DNA from: CAWAMR01 sp963783095
GTDB taxonomy: Bacteria; Planctomycetota; Planctomycetia; Gemmatales; Gemmataceae
Reading direction: 5' to 3'
Assembly (NCBI GenBank): GCA_963783095.1
Contig: CAWAMR010000001.1
Span: 659,012-723,011 of the forward strand
DNA length: 64,000 nucleotides
Positions 1-11,723 of this stretch are shown here, piece after piece; position 1 is the stretch's first letter; the number at the start of each line of letters is the position of its first letter. The notes under the pieces are model-generated. The model was not told the DNA's origin. It ran no database searches and worked only from the letters and a program-made list of their open reading frames with translations. The position numbers were made by a program, and so were the translations under genes.

Positions 1-1837
1 CCTTCGGCCAACTGCCAATATTTATCGCCGGTCAACCCCTCCCAGTGCTGCACTGTGTCCCAGGGCCAATAGACGCTCACGCGATCCACCTTCTTGAATT
101 TGCCCAGGCCAACCACAATCCGTCGATCCGAAGAGGAGAGATAACTCCCGCCGCCTTTCGCAAAACGAGTCAATACTCGTCCGCCGGCTTCCACAACCAC
201 TTTTGCCCCCGCCACGTCCCGATTCTTTCGCCCGAGTAATTCCAGCCCCAGCCAGTGATTCCGAGGCTCGTCCGCAGGGTGCGGGTTATTGCGAAGCAGC
301 ACCACCCGTTCATTCAGGTGCGTGATGACCAGGTCCGGTCGGCCGTCGTTGTCGAGGTCCCCAATGGCCAGCCCCCGACCACGATGCGGCGTCTGGAAAT
401 AGGTTCCCCCTTGAACCGTGATGTTTCCGAATCTCCCGGCCCCGTTATTCTTCAGAAGGATCGTCTTTTGCCGTAGTGGAGCGCGGGTGGGATAGCGCCG
501 AACGTGTCCGTTGGCAATGACCAGATCTTCCCAGCCGTCGTTGTCCAGATCGAAAAACCCGGTGCCGAACCCGACGTAGCCCGGCCCCAGTGCCTGATGC
601 CGGCTTCCTGGGTCTTGTACTGAAAGAGAACACCGTCTCGGTTGGAGACATTGCGATAAAGAGAATGCCTTTCTCGCTCGAATGCGGTCACCCACAGCGA
701 AGCCCGGCCGGTGCCGTTATAATCGGCGGCATCGACGCCCATGCTCCCGTTCACCCGGCCATGCCAGCCCAGCGCTACTCCGCTCGACAGGCCGGCTTCC
801 CGGAAGCGCAACTTGCCGGGCACGCTGTCGTTCAGGTACAGCAGATTCATCGTCGTATCGTTGACGGCATAGATGTCGGGCCTGCGATCGTCGTTCACAT
901 CAACGATCACAACCCCCAATCCCTTGCCGCTGGCCGGATCGAGCCGCAACCCACTCTCTCGGCTCACATCGGTGAATGTCCCATCCCGGTTGTTTCGATA
1001 CAAGACATGCGCTGTGCCTTGGAAAGTCGCCGGCGCAGATTTCCGCCTCGACACTGTCGGCATCTCCTTTGCAGACCCGGTGAGTTTGCCATGACCAATC
1101 GACGTAACGGCAGATGTAGAGATCCGGATACCCATCCCCATCCAGGTCGGCCCAGGCCGCGCTGGTTTGCCAACGTGCATCCTGTAACCGGGCGGCTTGG
1201 GTCACGTCGACGAACTTCCTGCCGCCCCGGCCGTCGCTTTCGTTGCGATAAAGCGCCAACTGACCGTAGCCCGTAACCAGCAGATCGGGCCAGCCGTCGC
1301 GATCAAAGTCGGCCACTGCGCAGCCGTGCGAATAGAAGCAGAGCTTGTCGAGTCCGGTTTGCGTGTCACATCCTGAAACTTCCAGTTACCCAGGTTCTTG
1401 TAGAGCTTGCACGGATAACCAAGGATCTGCAGGTCGTTGTCGCCGCCGAAATGGCCTCCGCCTGCCAGGAAGATGTCGAGCAGGCCATCGCCATCGAAGT
1501 CGATCACGGCCACTCCGCTGCCCAGCGATTCAAGAAACGTCAAATGGCCTGCTTCTTCGCCGTTGCGAGCGATGAAATCGACTCCCGATGTCGCCGTCAT
1601 GTCTTGAAAAAACTCGATCGGCGGCAATCGGGCCGCGTCCGAAGCATCCTCGGAGTCTTCGGAATCGGAGATAAAGGAAGGTTCTGGTGGTTGCAGATCT
1701 CCAAGTTCGGGCAGATCAGGATTGAGTTGGTAAGCGATGAGGTGCAGAATGCCTATCAGAATGGCGACGATGAGGGGCCCCGCAAGGATGGGAATTGGCA
1801 GGCCCCACAATTTCATTTGGAGGAAGCGGATTTTCAT
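1..1837 (-). CDS. CRTAC1/ASPIC-UnbV family FG-GAP beta-propeller protein (3' end beyond window, frameshifted)
   Basis: Secreted or membrane-anchored propeller protein of the CRTAC1 family; its biochemical role is not established. The chosen ATG (1837) gives a short N-terminus with one membrane segment (LWGLPIPILAGPLIVAILIG), then a run of FG-GAP/VCBS repeats with calcium-binding signatures such as DFDGDGLLDIF, DRDGWPDLL, DLDGDGYPDLY, DVNDDRRPDIY and DLDNDGRPDL. The end reads into an ASPIC/UnbV domain (FAKGGGSYLSSSD, then WEGLTGDKYWQLAEG) and is cut by the window edge. The frame changes at roughly 1320, 1050 and 580, each time continuing the same protein, so single-base insertions are likelier than decay. 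An upstream ATG at 2041 is open but adds 68 residues with no signal. It diverges from the related gene at 2088. Confidence 0.8.
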
Positions 1838-2087
1838 GAAGTGCAAACGTCCTGGTGGAAGTTTTTGAGATGCTCGAGTGTCACCCGCCGCTTTCCGGAT
1901 TTGTTCGGTAAGATGGATTCTAATTCGGCATTGGGTGGCAAGCAACGACAGGTTGCGAAAATCGGATCGCCAATCTTCTTTCATCTCGCCTGAGAACATG
2001 AGATGATGGAACGAGAATGCCGCGCCAGCCCAGGCTGACACCTATCTGAAGCGGATTATTCGACGATCATTGGTCGGGGGAACCACC

Positions 2088-4318
<2,231 letters not shown>

Positions 4319-4374
4319 AGCCCCGGTAACTACTTGTTCAACACCATCTTTTTCAATCGCAAGGGTCTACCATC

Positions 4375-6360
4375 ATGCCTGTATCGCCTGAAGAACCGTT
4401 GCATGTCCGACGCAGCTTGACTCTGACTTTCCGCGAAAAATACGTTCGGCCCTGGTTGACTCCCCTCATCGCGTTGCTCGCCGCCGTCACCTTCGTCGCG
4501 GGAAGTCGAGGTTATATCATTCAATACTACGACAATCCTAACGACCGCAACCCGGATTCCTGGACGGTTCCGTTCTTCAAAACCATGCAACTCTATCTCC
4601 TCAATTCAGGGGCGGAAGATGATAAACAGCATCCCACGAACGACTGGCTCTTCGCGGCAAGGATCAGCGCTGCCTTGCTGTTTGTCGTCATCTCCTTGAC
4701 GGTGATCTCGTGGGTATTGGAAGAGATTCGACATTTGCCCCGGCTCATGTGGCAGAAACATCACACGATCGTCTGCGGTCTGGGTCAGATCGGCCTACAG
4801 GTGTTGGATGGTTTGTATACCAAGAATCGGGCTCATGATGCCGTTGTGATCGAAGCCGATCCGGAAAACCCCTGGATTCAATACGCACGTGGCCTCGGGG
4901 CGGATGTGATCATCGGCGACGCCACCCGGGGAGATATTCTCCGAAAAGCTCACGCGGAACAAGCAAAGGCGGTTTTTGTCGTCACCGGCGATGACGGCGT
5001 CAACGTCGAGTCGGCGGCCGAAGTTGCCGACATCGTCGGCAAATACCGCAAACCGTCCGCCGACAAGCTGGCTCTGTACGTTCATATTGTCGACATCAAC
5101 TTCTCGGTCGCCTTGCAGCCTTTGGCTCAAACCCTGGATAACGCCGATCGACTCGAAGTGCGTGTCTTCAATGTACCGCGCACTGCTGCGGGAATGCTGG
5201 TCACGAATCAACTCTGGCCTTTTGCGCCGAAAACTCCCAAAGGGGTCGCTCATTTCATCATCCTCGGCTTCGGTGCCATGGGCCAGGCGTTGGCGGTTCA
5301 ACTTGCTCAACTGGCCCACTTCCCGAACTTGAAACGGAGCCGATTCACCATCGTCGATCGCGACATCGACAAGTCTGCTTCCGAGTTTCTTTCCCGCTTT
5401 CCGCGCTTCTGTCCCTGGTCCGAAGCCGGCCGGGGTGTCGCTGCTTTTTCGCCGCAAACCGATGAATGGTCCGATTCGAGCCAGCACCTCCCCGACGGAA
5501 TCCGTGTGCTGCACGAACCTGCCATTCAATACGTTTCCACGGCACAGTTTCTCGAATTGCCGCCGACCATCGGGGATGAACTGTTTGCGATCCGGATCAA
5601 GAACATGCTGGACGAGCCGGGCGTCAAGCCGATCATTTTCGTTTGCGGTCAAGAGGATCACGACAACTTCGACTCGGCCGTTCGGCTCCGGGAAAAGCTC
5701 CGCTGTCAAAAGGCTGGTGATGTGCCGATTTTCGTCTGGCTCCCCAAGCAGCCCGCGCTGGCGGTGGCGCTGGCGAAGGTTCCCGAACATCGATTCATGC
5801 CATTCGGGGAATGTCGTCAAGCTGCGAGTCTGGAAGAGATCGAGAACTCGATCCGCGAAGAACTCGGACGAGCATTTCACGAGGATTATGAGCATCGACA
5901 CCCGAAGCCTGGAATGCCTCCGAAGCCCTGGAAGGACGAATCGGAAGAATTCCGGGAATCGAACCGACAGGCGGCGGACCATACCCCGATCAAATTGAAG
6001 TTGCTGGAATATGCACTTTATCGCCTGGGAAAGGGCGATGTTCGCAGCTCCATACCGAAGGAGTTGTACGAGAAAAACAAAGAAGTGCTGGCGCGAATGG
6101 AACATTATCGCTGGGTGGCCGAACGTCTCATGACGGGTTGGCGGTTCGAACCGGAAGCCTCGGCGGACAAGAACCTCAAGCTCAATTCGAACCTTGTGCC
6201 CTGGGAGCAACTAACTGAACGTGCCAAGGAGATTGACTTCGAGCAACTCGATGCGTTTCTGCGAGAATGCGAGGAGAATCCTTCGTTTACAGTCAAACCA
6301 ACGGACAAGGAAGCCGCGACTCGAAACATCGCGTCGGAAAACCTCGACCGATTAGCGTGA
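4375..6360 (+). CDS. Membrane protein with two TrkA-N (RCK-like) domains and a C-terminal RyR domain
   Basis: Intact 661-residue protein. Two membrane helices (about residues 27-45 and 92-114) precede a Rossmann TrkA-N domain (GLGQIGLQVLDGLY, residues 135-148, with acidic IEAD at the end of strand 2). A second Rossmann domain follows near residue 290 (LGFGAMGQAL). The last 120 residues carry a ryanodine-receptor RyR domain: LLEYALYRLGKG, MEHYRWVAERLMTGWRF, LVPWEQLTERAKEID. This resembles bacterial K+ channel/RCK architectures, but the loop between the helices has no TVGYG-type selectivity filter, so a channel role is doubtful. In other prokaryotic proteins RyR domains have been proposed to sense nucleotide-derived signals in conflict systems; that role here is inference. 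It is not clearly in an operon with its neighbours. Confidence 0.85.
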   Translation: MPVSPEEPLHVRRSLTLTFREKYVRPWLTPLIALLAAVTFVAGSRGYIIQYYDNPNDRNPDSWTVPFFKTMQLYLLNSGAEDDKQHPTNDWLFAARISAALLFVVISLTVISWVLEEIRHLPRLMWQKHHTIVCGLGQIGLQVLDGLYTKNRAHDAVVIEADPENPWIQYARGLGADVIIGDATRGDILRKAHAEQAKAVFVVTGDDGVNVESAAEVADIVGKYRKPSADKLALYVHIVDINFSVALQPLAQTLDNADRLEVRVFNVPRTAAGMLVTNQLWPFAPKTPKGVAHFIILGFGAMGQALAVQLAQLAHFPNLKRSRFTIVDRDIDKSASEFLSRFPRFCPWSEAGRGVAAFSPQTDEWSDSSQHLPDGIRVLHEPAIQYVSTAQFLELPPTIGDELFAIRIKNMLDEPGVKPIIFVCGQEDHDNFDSAVRLREKLRCQKAGDVPIFVWLPKQPALAVALAKVPEHRFMPFGECRQAASLEEIENSIREELGRAFHEDYEHRHPKPGMPPKPWKDESEEFRESNRQAADHTPIKLKLLEYALYRLGKGDVRSSIPKELYEKNKEVLARMEHYRWVAERLMTGWRFEPEASADKNLKLNSNLVPWEQLTERAKEIDFEQLDAFLRECEENPSFTVKPTDKEAATRNIASENLDRLA

Positions 6361-6397
6361 CCGGCGGCGCGGTTGAGGTGGGCGGGCGAACTGGAGG

Positions 6398-6799
6398 TCA
6401 GCCTCCGCCTTGTTTACCCACTCGGCCGTTGTCCTTTTCATAAAGGATCTTGCCCTTGCTCATGACTTCGCTCAAGAACGAGTCGCCGTCCGCGAGACGC
6501 TCAGCCAGATTCTTAGGTGAACGCACGATGAGATCGAGAGGGAATGGGGGGTCGAAGGCGTCGTCGATGCGACACGCTTGATCGATCTGGTTGCGGGCCG
6601 GCATGACCACCAAAATGTCCACGTCGCTGTCGGCGTGCGGGGTGCCGTAGGCATAGGAGCCAAACAGGATGATTTTCTCCGGCGCAAAGCGATCGGCGAC
6701 CTGCCGTGCGAAACGGCGAATCAGGTGCATGGGGACATCCGCCCCACGATACCAGCGGCTCAGCGCGGCTTTCGATGGTACTTGACGTTTGGAAGCCAT
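6398..6799 (-). CDS. MNT-type nucleotidyltransferase domain protein
   Basis: 133-residue protein with the minimal nucleotidyltransferase signature: ILFGSYAYGTPHADSDVDILVV, where GS and the D-x-D pair form the nucleotide/metal site. A basic N-terminus precedes it. Such proteins usually act as antitoxins that AMPylate or inhibit a HEPN RNase encoded next to them. No HEPN-like ORF is visible on either side: downstream is the tail of the RyR gene on the other strand, and upstream a palindromic repeat. It is therefore an orphan or acts in trans. The start at 6799 is chosen as the only ATG keeping the basic N-terminus; no strong ribosome site is seen. Confidence 0.8.
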   Translation of the reverse strand: MASKRQVPSKAALSRWYRGADVPMHLIRRFARQVADRFAPEKIILFGSYAYGTPHADSDVDILVVMPARNQIDQACRIDDAFDPPFPLDLIVRSPKNLAERLADGDSFLSEVMSKGKILYEKDNGRVGKQGGG

Positions 6800-6872
6800 A
6801 AAGGGATCTTATCACGAATCCAGAGGCGGGCAATTCGAGACCGAAACGGACAATACCGTCCGACCGTTCGGA

Positions 6873-6931
6873 GCCGTACTCTTCACGCTCCGCGTGAAGA
6901 CTGTCCTCACGCGGAGCGTGAGGAGTACGGC
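6873..6931. repeat. 59-bp nested palindrome (REP-like)
   Basis: The whole 59 bp is a near-perfect inverted repeat beginning GCCGTACT and ending AGTACGGC. Each half is itself a hairpin: TTCACGCTCCGCGTGAA in the left half and CTCACGCGGAGCGTGAG in the right. It can fold as one long stem or as two adjacent hairpins, as REP/BIME units do. It sits between two genes transcribed in the same direction (minus). Confidence 0.8.
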
Positions 6932-6973
6932 TATTTCCCTGTCAGGATAACCAAGAGGGGAACGGTTTTTTCT

Positions 6974-8014
6974 TCACCCAGTGGTCGGCCCCGCAAATGG
7001 CGGCAACTCTCGAACGACACAGCAATTTCGGCCGTTCTTCTTGGCATCGCTCAGCGCTGCGGAAGCCGCATGACGGATTTGGTCGTATCCCGTCAACGTG
7101 GTCGCATCGACGACTACCATGCCGAGGCTGACCGTTATTCGAATGGTTTCGCCCTTGAAATCGGTCTCACCCGATTCAACCGTTTTTCTTACACGTTCTG
7201 CGAGAATATGAGCACCGTCATAATCGGTGTCCGGCGCGACGATCATGAACTCCTCGCCGCCGATGCGCCCGACCGTATCGATCGTACGCACCGAGTTGTT
7301 GAGCGTTTGACCTAACCAGGCCAGAACGTGATCGCCGCCGGGCAGAAGGTAGCGAGTATTGATGTCCTTGAAGAAATCGGCATCGACCAAGCCGATCGCC
7401 AAAGGGGCGGGATTGCGTGCCCGGCGCAACAGCTCGTTCTTGGCGAGCCGATCGACGGCCCGGCGGTTGGGAAGCCCCGTCAAGGCGTCGGTAAGCGCCA
7501 TCTTCTGAAGCATCGAGTTGCGCTGCTGCAACTGGCGATTGGTCAACTCCAGCTCCCTCGTCCGGTCGGCGACGCGCTGCTCCAGTTCAACCGTCAATCG
7601 GCGCAATTCATCCAGGAGGTTTTCATGGCTGCGTTCCAGAAGGAAGTTTCGCGCGGTATTCCGGAGAAGATGGAGAAGTTGGTCAGGACGCCAGGGTTTG
7701 AAGAGGAAACGTTGCGCCAATCCGGAGTTGATGGCATCGACGGCTTCTTCCATACTATAGACGCCGGTCATTAAAATTCGGACGGTCCGGGGAGAATGTT
7801 CCTTGACCCATTCCAAAAATGCGATACCCTGCATACCTGGCAGTTGTTGGTCGGTTAACAGGATTTCAACTTCGTGTTCGGCGAGAATTTCCTGAGCCTG
7901 CTCCACGGAGCCTGCGCGATGAAATGCGTAGTCGTGACTGAGCAGTCCTCTAGCGAGGTTGAGTAAGGCAGGCTCGTCGTCGATCACCAGAACGGAACAC
8001 TTGAATCGACTCAC
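6974..8014 (-). CDS. Response regulator with GGDEF output (diguanylate cyclase)
   Basis: Intact 346-residue two-domain regulator that should make cyclic di-GMP from GTP on phosphorylation. Receiver domain: acidic pair IDDE (residues 11-14), phosphorylatable D55 in LLTDQQLPG, conserved K106 in FLFKPW. A heptad-rich linker (about 125-170) leads into a GGDEF domain starting at ALTDALTGLPNRRA. The active site is GGEEF (252-256), expected to be catalytic. RTID at 243-246, five residues before it, matches the product-binding inhibitory I-site. No sensor kinase is encoded alongside. The start lies 38 bp from a perfect 7-bp palindrome (8053-8072). Confidence 0.93.
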   Translation of the reverse strand: MSRFKCSVLVIDDEPALLNLARGLLSHDYAFHRAGSVEQAQEILAEHEVEILLTDQQLPGMQGIAFLEWVKEHSPRTVRILMTGVYSMEEAVDAINSGLAQRFLFKPWRPDQLLHLLRNTARNFLLERSHENLLDELRRLTVELEQRVADRTRELELTNRQLQQRNSMLQKMALTDALTGLPNRRAVDRLAKNELLRRARNPAPLAIGLVDADFFKDINTRYLLPGGDHVLAWLGQTLNNSVRTIDTVGRIGGEEFMIVAPDTDYDGAHILAERVRKTVESGETDFKGETIRITVSLGMVVVDATTLTGYDQIRHAASAALSDAKKNGRNCCVVRELPPFAGPTTG

Positions 8015-8518
8015 GATAAAACACCTAGACGAACAATGAGGGGTGCGAGTGGGTCAGGACTCCGATCCTGACAGTTATCAGTGGACAGGGTATCTCCCGC
8101 CGTACTTTTCAGTATAACTCATAAACTTCCCTCCTGCTGAATCCCGATAACAAGGATTCTGTCTGTTTTTCGCTTGTAACGTGCAAAAGGGCAAATACCA
8201 GAGCCGAACAGGGTTTCGATAGGATTCATGGTCGTAACTATTTGATATGATAAGAGTTGCGGTCGGTGGATAGCGTTGTCTCCAGGCCGATCGGAAGAAA
8301 TTAGTTTGCAAAGTTTGTGATTTTTTCGTTTAAGCCTCTTGCGGGGTGATTCAAGGGTTATTAGAATCTGTTGTCTTTGCTGAATTGTTTTGGGGAGGAT
8401 TCCGGGCGTCTCGGGCCGGCAGGATCGTCGGCTTTTTCAACACATGGAGGTGTTCTATGGCCCGGCCCATTTGGGCATTCCGGGCAATGAGCGTCCGCGC
8501 GACCGATTTGACGACCCC
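8015..8518. other. Intergenic region between the GGDEF gene and the sigma factor
   Basis: No convincing gene. It holds the divergent upstream regions of the two regulators. A perfect palindrome GTCAGGA-6-TCCTGAC lies at 8053-8072, just upstream of the GGDEF start, and could be an operator or a repeat remnant. Short ORFs here have no ribosome site or family features. Confidence 0.5.
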
Positions 8519-8519
8519 C

Positions 8520-8528
8520 TGCTATAAT
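8520..8528 (+). promoter_or_regulatory. Extended -10 promoter upstream of the sigma factor gene
   Basis: TGCTATAAT is a perfect extended -10 element, about 110 bp before the sigma factor start. TTGACG lies only 9 bp upstream, too close to serve as its -35. Confidence 0.45.
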
Positions 8529-8636
8529 AGTAGGGGAGAGTCTTCCGCCGGCGTCCGGAGGTGCGTGACCTTACGGGCAGACCATCCCCATTGGATGTAA
8601 CTCTCTCTATATAAAATGATCTGGGGAAGGATTGCC

Positions 8637-9654
8637 ATGAAGTCAGTGCGGAAAAAACGACACACGTCGTCGGTCCAGCCGGTCAGCGATACTCCACTTA
8701 CTACTTTTTCTTCCGACCTGTTGACTCCGGAAGAAGAGCGGGAGTTGCTAACCAGTTTTTGGGACTGCAAATGCGAACTGGTTCGAGTTCTGCTCCGGCT
8801 ATCGCCCCGATCTTCGCGCCAATAAACCACCTATGGTGAGCCGTGGCCGATGGCCCAGTTCATCCGCGAATTCTGCGATGAAGCAGTCATTTTCGAATTC
8901 GTCCGCCGTTCGCCGTCTCCACGATCGCTATGTTCACTACAAACATCGTCTTGCCTCGGCGAACATTCGCCTTGCCGCTCACGTTGCCAAGCGCTTCCGC
9001 CATCATTCGCTCAGTTACGCCGATCTGCTTCAAGAAGCCGTTTGCGGTCTGATGCAGGCGATCGATCGTTTCGATGTCAGCCACGGCACCCGGCTCGCCA
9101 CCTATGCAACTTGGTGGATTCGCCAAACGCTTCAGATTGCGGTTGCCCGGCAAAGCCATCTGGTCAGCCTTTCGCCGCACCACTTGCAGGAACTGGGCCT
9201 GCTGCAACAGGAATCCGAAGCGCTGGCTCACGGCGGCAAGCACCTGCCCAGCCCGCAAGAACTCGGCATCCCGCACCGGCAGCAGCCTGGAACATCTGAC
9301 CCACCTGCAAACCGCCACTCGCACTCCTGTTTCGCTTGAACGCCGTTCTCGACGACGACAGCGATTTCAAGCTCACCGAAGCGATGCCCGACAACACCAG
9401 CGCCACGACCGCAGACCAACAACGAGCGCCAGGAAGCACTCGGCTTTCTGATGGAAAACCTCCGGCCCCGCGAGCGGAAGGTTCTCGATCTGCGCTTCGG
9501 TCTGACCGGCAACGGCACTCATAGCCTGCGGCAGATCGGCCACTTGCTACGAATTAGCAAGGAACGAGTCCGCCAGATTCAGAACCGCGCTCTGGAGAAA
9601 CTGCGGGCATCTGCCGAGCGCGTCGGCTGGGAGCCTAGCCTGCTGCTAGATTAG
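8637..9654 (+). CDS. RNA polymerase sigma-70 family factor (frameshifted)
   Basis: Directs RNA polymerase to promoters. ATG 8637 follows GGGGAAGG. An N-terminal helix with LTPEEERELLTSFWDCK is followed by region 2 (HDRYVHYKHRLASANIRLAAHVAKRF, DLLQEAVCGLMQAIDRFD, RLATYATWWIRQTL), region 3 and region 4 (LRPRERKVLDLRFGL, then LRQIGHLLRISKERVRQIQNRALEKLR, the -35-binding helix-turn-helix). Removing one extra base at each of four places (about 8794, 9270, 9339 and 9417) gives one continuous protein. It is shorter than the housekeeping RpoD and lacks region 1.1, so it is probably a group 2/3 alternative sigma factor. A rho-independent terminator follows directly. Confidence 0.88.
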
Positions 9655-9675
9655 GACAACTATAGAACACACATT

Positions 9676-9707
9676 AGCCTACTGGCGTTTGCTGGTAGGC
9701 TTTTTTT
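9676..9707 (+). terminator. Rho-independent terminator of the sigma factor gene
   Basis: AGCCTAC and GTAGGCT arms form a perfect 7-bp stem around a 12-nt loop, followed by a run of seven T. Confidence 0.88.
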
Positions 9708-9725
9708 GTTTGTTTAGGAGGAACC

Positions 9726-10184
9726 ATGACGGACCGGTACAGGGTCACCCACAACTCAGAACGTGTCTTGTGGCTTGAAGAGTTGTGGCAATACCGAACT
9801 CATCGTGGTCTAATGATGGGACAGCCGACCCGAGAAATGAACCAGGACGAGGTGATCCGAACGGTTCAGACAGCTCAAGACCGATACGGCACTGTAGCGC
9901 GAATTCAGCCGGTTGAGCGCGTATTAGACGTTTCGCCTGACGATGTCGAGCTTTTGGAGCTACTTCAACACGTACCAAAATTGCACCCAGTCGAGATTCC
10001 GTGGACGACCTGTATCGGCCTATTCCGCTCGTATCCACCCGCTCGCGACCCGAAAAAGGACCATTCGTATTTGACAATCGTCTGGTATCAGGATCAATTT
10101 GCTTTGCCCATCGCCCCAATGGAGTTGTCGCAAATTCAAGCATTGGATTGGACGACGCTCGCTGCAGATGCCGCAGCAGATTGA
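9726..10184 (+). CDS. Hypothetical protein, 152 aa
   Basis: Strong ribosome site (AGGAGG at about 9716) 5 bp before ATG 9726. The protein is soluble, acidic and unbroken, with no signal peptide or membrane segment. Features: an N-terminal WLEELWQYR segment, a helical MNQDEVIRTVQTAQDRYG, and a C-terminal SYLTIVWYQDQFALPIAPMEL that looks like a small alpha/beta fold. No family recognised. It ends 29 bp before the ceramidase-like gene, so the two could be cotranscribed, but no functional link is visible. Confidence 0.7.
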   Translation: MTDRYRVTHNSERVLWLEELWQYRTHRGLMMGQPTREMNQDEVIRTVQTAQDRYGTVARIQPVERVLDVSPDDVELLELLQHVPKLHPVEIPWTTCIGLFRSYPPARDPKKDHSYLTIVWYQDQFALPIAPMELSQIQALDWTTLAADAAAD

Positions 10185-10213
10185 AATGAATAATGATCTC
10201 TGGAAGCACTATC

Positions 10214-11547
10214 ATGCGCACACTCCTCCTCTTGCTGACTCTCACAACAACTCTGACCGCCGATGAACCCGCTTTCAAGGCGGGAACCGCGTCGAAAGTC
10301 ATTACGCCTGCAGAAACATTGTGGATGGCAGGCTATGGATCGCGCAACAAGCCCTGCGACACCAAGCAACACGATCTATGGGTCAAGGCTCTCGCCATCG
10401 AAGACCCCGCTGGAACAAAATGTGTCCTGCTGACCAGCGATCTGTGCGGCATTCCACGCGGTTTAAACGAGAATGTTACCCAGGATGTGATGAGACAAAC
10501 CGGACTCAAACGTGAGCAAATTCTGCTGACTTGCTCGCATACGCATTGCGGCCCGGTCGTTTACGGTAACCTCATCGACATGTACGATCTCACACCGGAA
10601 CAGCCGGCGAGGATCAAGGCCTATACCGAAAAACTGCGAATCTGGATGGTCGAGGTGATCGTCAAGGCACTGAAGGATCTCAAACCGGCAAAGCTGAGCA
10701 TGGGCAAGGGGACTGCGCGATTCGCCATGAATCGCCGCGAGCCGACGAAGAATGGCATCATCAACGGACGTAACCCGGAAGGGCCGGTCGATCACGACGT
10801 CCCGGTGCTGCGCGTCGAGAATGCCGATGGGAAATTGAAAGCGGTCGTCTTTGGTTATGCCTGCCATAACACGACCATGCAGTTTTACGAATGGTGCGGC
10901 GACTATGCCGGTTTCGCTCAGATCGAGATCGAGAAGAAGCACCCCGGCACAATGGCCTTGTTCTGGATCGGCTGCGGGGCCGACGCCAACCCGTTACCAC
11001 GCAGCAAGATTGAATTGTGTATGAAGTACGGCAAGGAGTTGGCGGCCGGGGTCGAGGATGTCCTGTCGGGAAAGATGAAGCCATTAACCGCGAAAATAAC
11101 CCCAAGATATGAAGAAATCGTTCTGCCCTTCGATACGATCCCTGAGAAAGCAAAATGGTCGGCCGATTCGCTCAGCAAGACAACAGCGGTTCGTAATCGA
11201 GCATTGAAGATGCTGAAGATTCTGGAAGATGGCAAGAGAATCGCCGAAGAATATAGCCATTATCCGGTGCAAGTCTGTGCTTCGGCGATGAGTTGCTTTG
11301 GGTTAGCCTGGGAGGGGAAACGGTCATCGATTACAACCTTCGGCTCAAGAAAGAACTTTCGGGCAAACCTGCGTTATGGATCACTGGCTATGCGAACGAC
11401 GTGATGGCGTACATACCGTCGAGACGAGTATTGAAGGAAGGCGGCTACGAAGCCGATTCATCGATGGTCTATTACGGGATGCCAACGAAATGGGCACCGG
11501 CGATCGAAGATAAAATTGTTGAAAGTGTCATGAAACTGGTGAAATAA
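10214..11547 (+). CDS. Neutral/alkaline ceramidase-like secreted hydrolase (frameshifted near 11275)
   Basis: ATG 10214 is preferred to 10193 because GGAAG lies 8 bp upstream and it places the signal peptide (MRTLLLLLTLTTTLTADEP) at the N-terminus. The mature part begins FKAGTASKVITP, as in neutral ceramidase-like proteins (PF04734 family), which hydrolyse N-acyl bonds. Conserved elements: LTSDLCGIP, LLTCSHTHCGP (zinc-type histidines), FGYACHNTT and FWIGCGADANP. The first frame ends early. One inserted base near 11275 explains this, and the C-terminus continues as ELLWVSLGGETVIDYNLRLKKE to 11547. Planctomycetes often carry several such periplasmic paralogues; the substrate is unknown. Confidence 0.83.
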
Positions 11548-11553
11548 GCATGG

Positions 11554-11694
11554 ACTAACCACAGAGTCACAGAGAACACAGAGAAGACAATACAAAGAGA
11601 AATAAGCCTAAGCGAAGGGAAGACCCTTTATGTGGCTTACGCTTGATGCTCTCTGTGTTGTCTTCTCGGTGTTCTCTGTGACTCTGTGGTTAGT
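11554..11694. repeat. Foldback repeat with 37-bp inverted arms
   Basis: Left arm 11554-11590 (ACTAACCACAGAGTCACAGA...) and right arm 11658-11694 are inverted copies with one mismatch, separated by 67 bp. The CACAGAGTCACAGAGAACAC motif looks like an interspersed non-coding repeat. A large cruciform, or transcript hairpin between two convergent-free + strand genes, is possible. Confidence 0.8.
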
Positions 11695-11723
11695 TCTGTC
11701 TTCTTGTCTTTTTGAGCTTCATC

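Noticed and set aside
4795..6210. 471-residue ORF antisense to the TrkA-N/RyR gene
   Set aside because: Mirror frame of a well-supported gene; no signal, motif or ribosome site, and its sequence is the usual artefact of GC-biased codon use.
8506..8528. TTGACG with TATAAT as a classical promoter
   Set aside because: The spacer is only 9 bp; only the extended -10 is kept.
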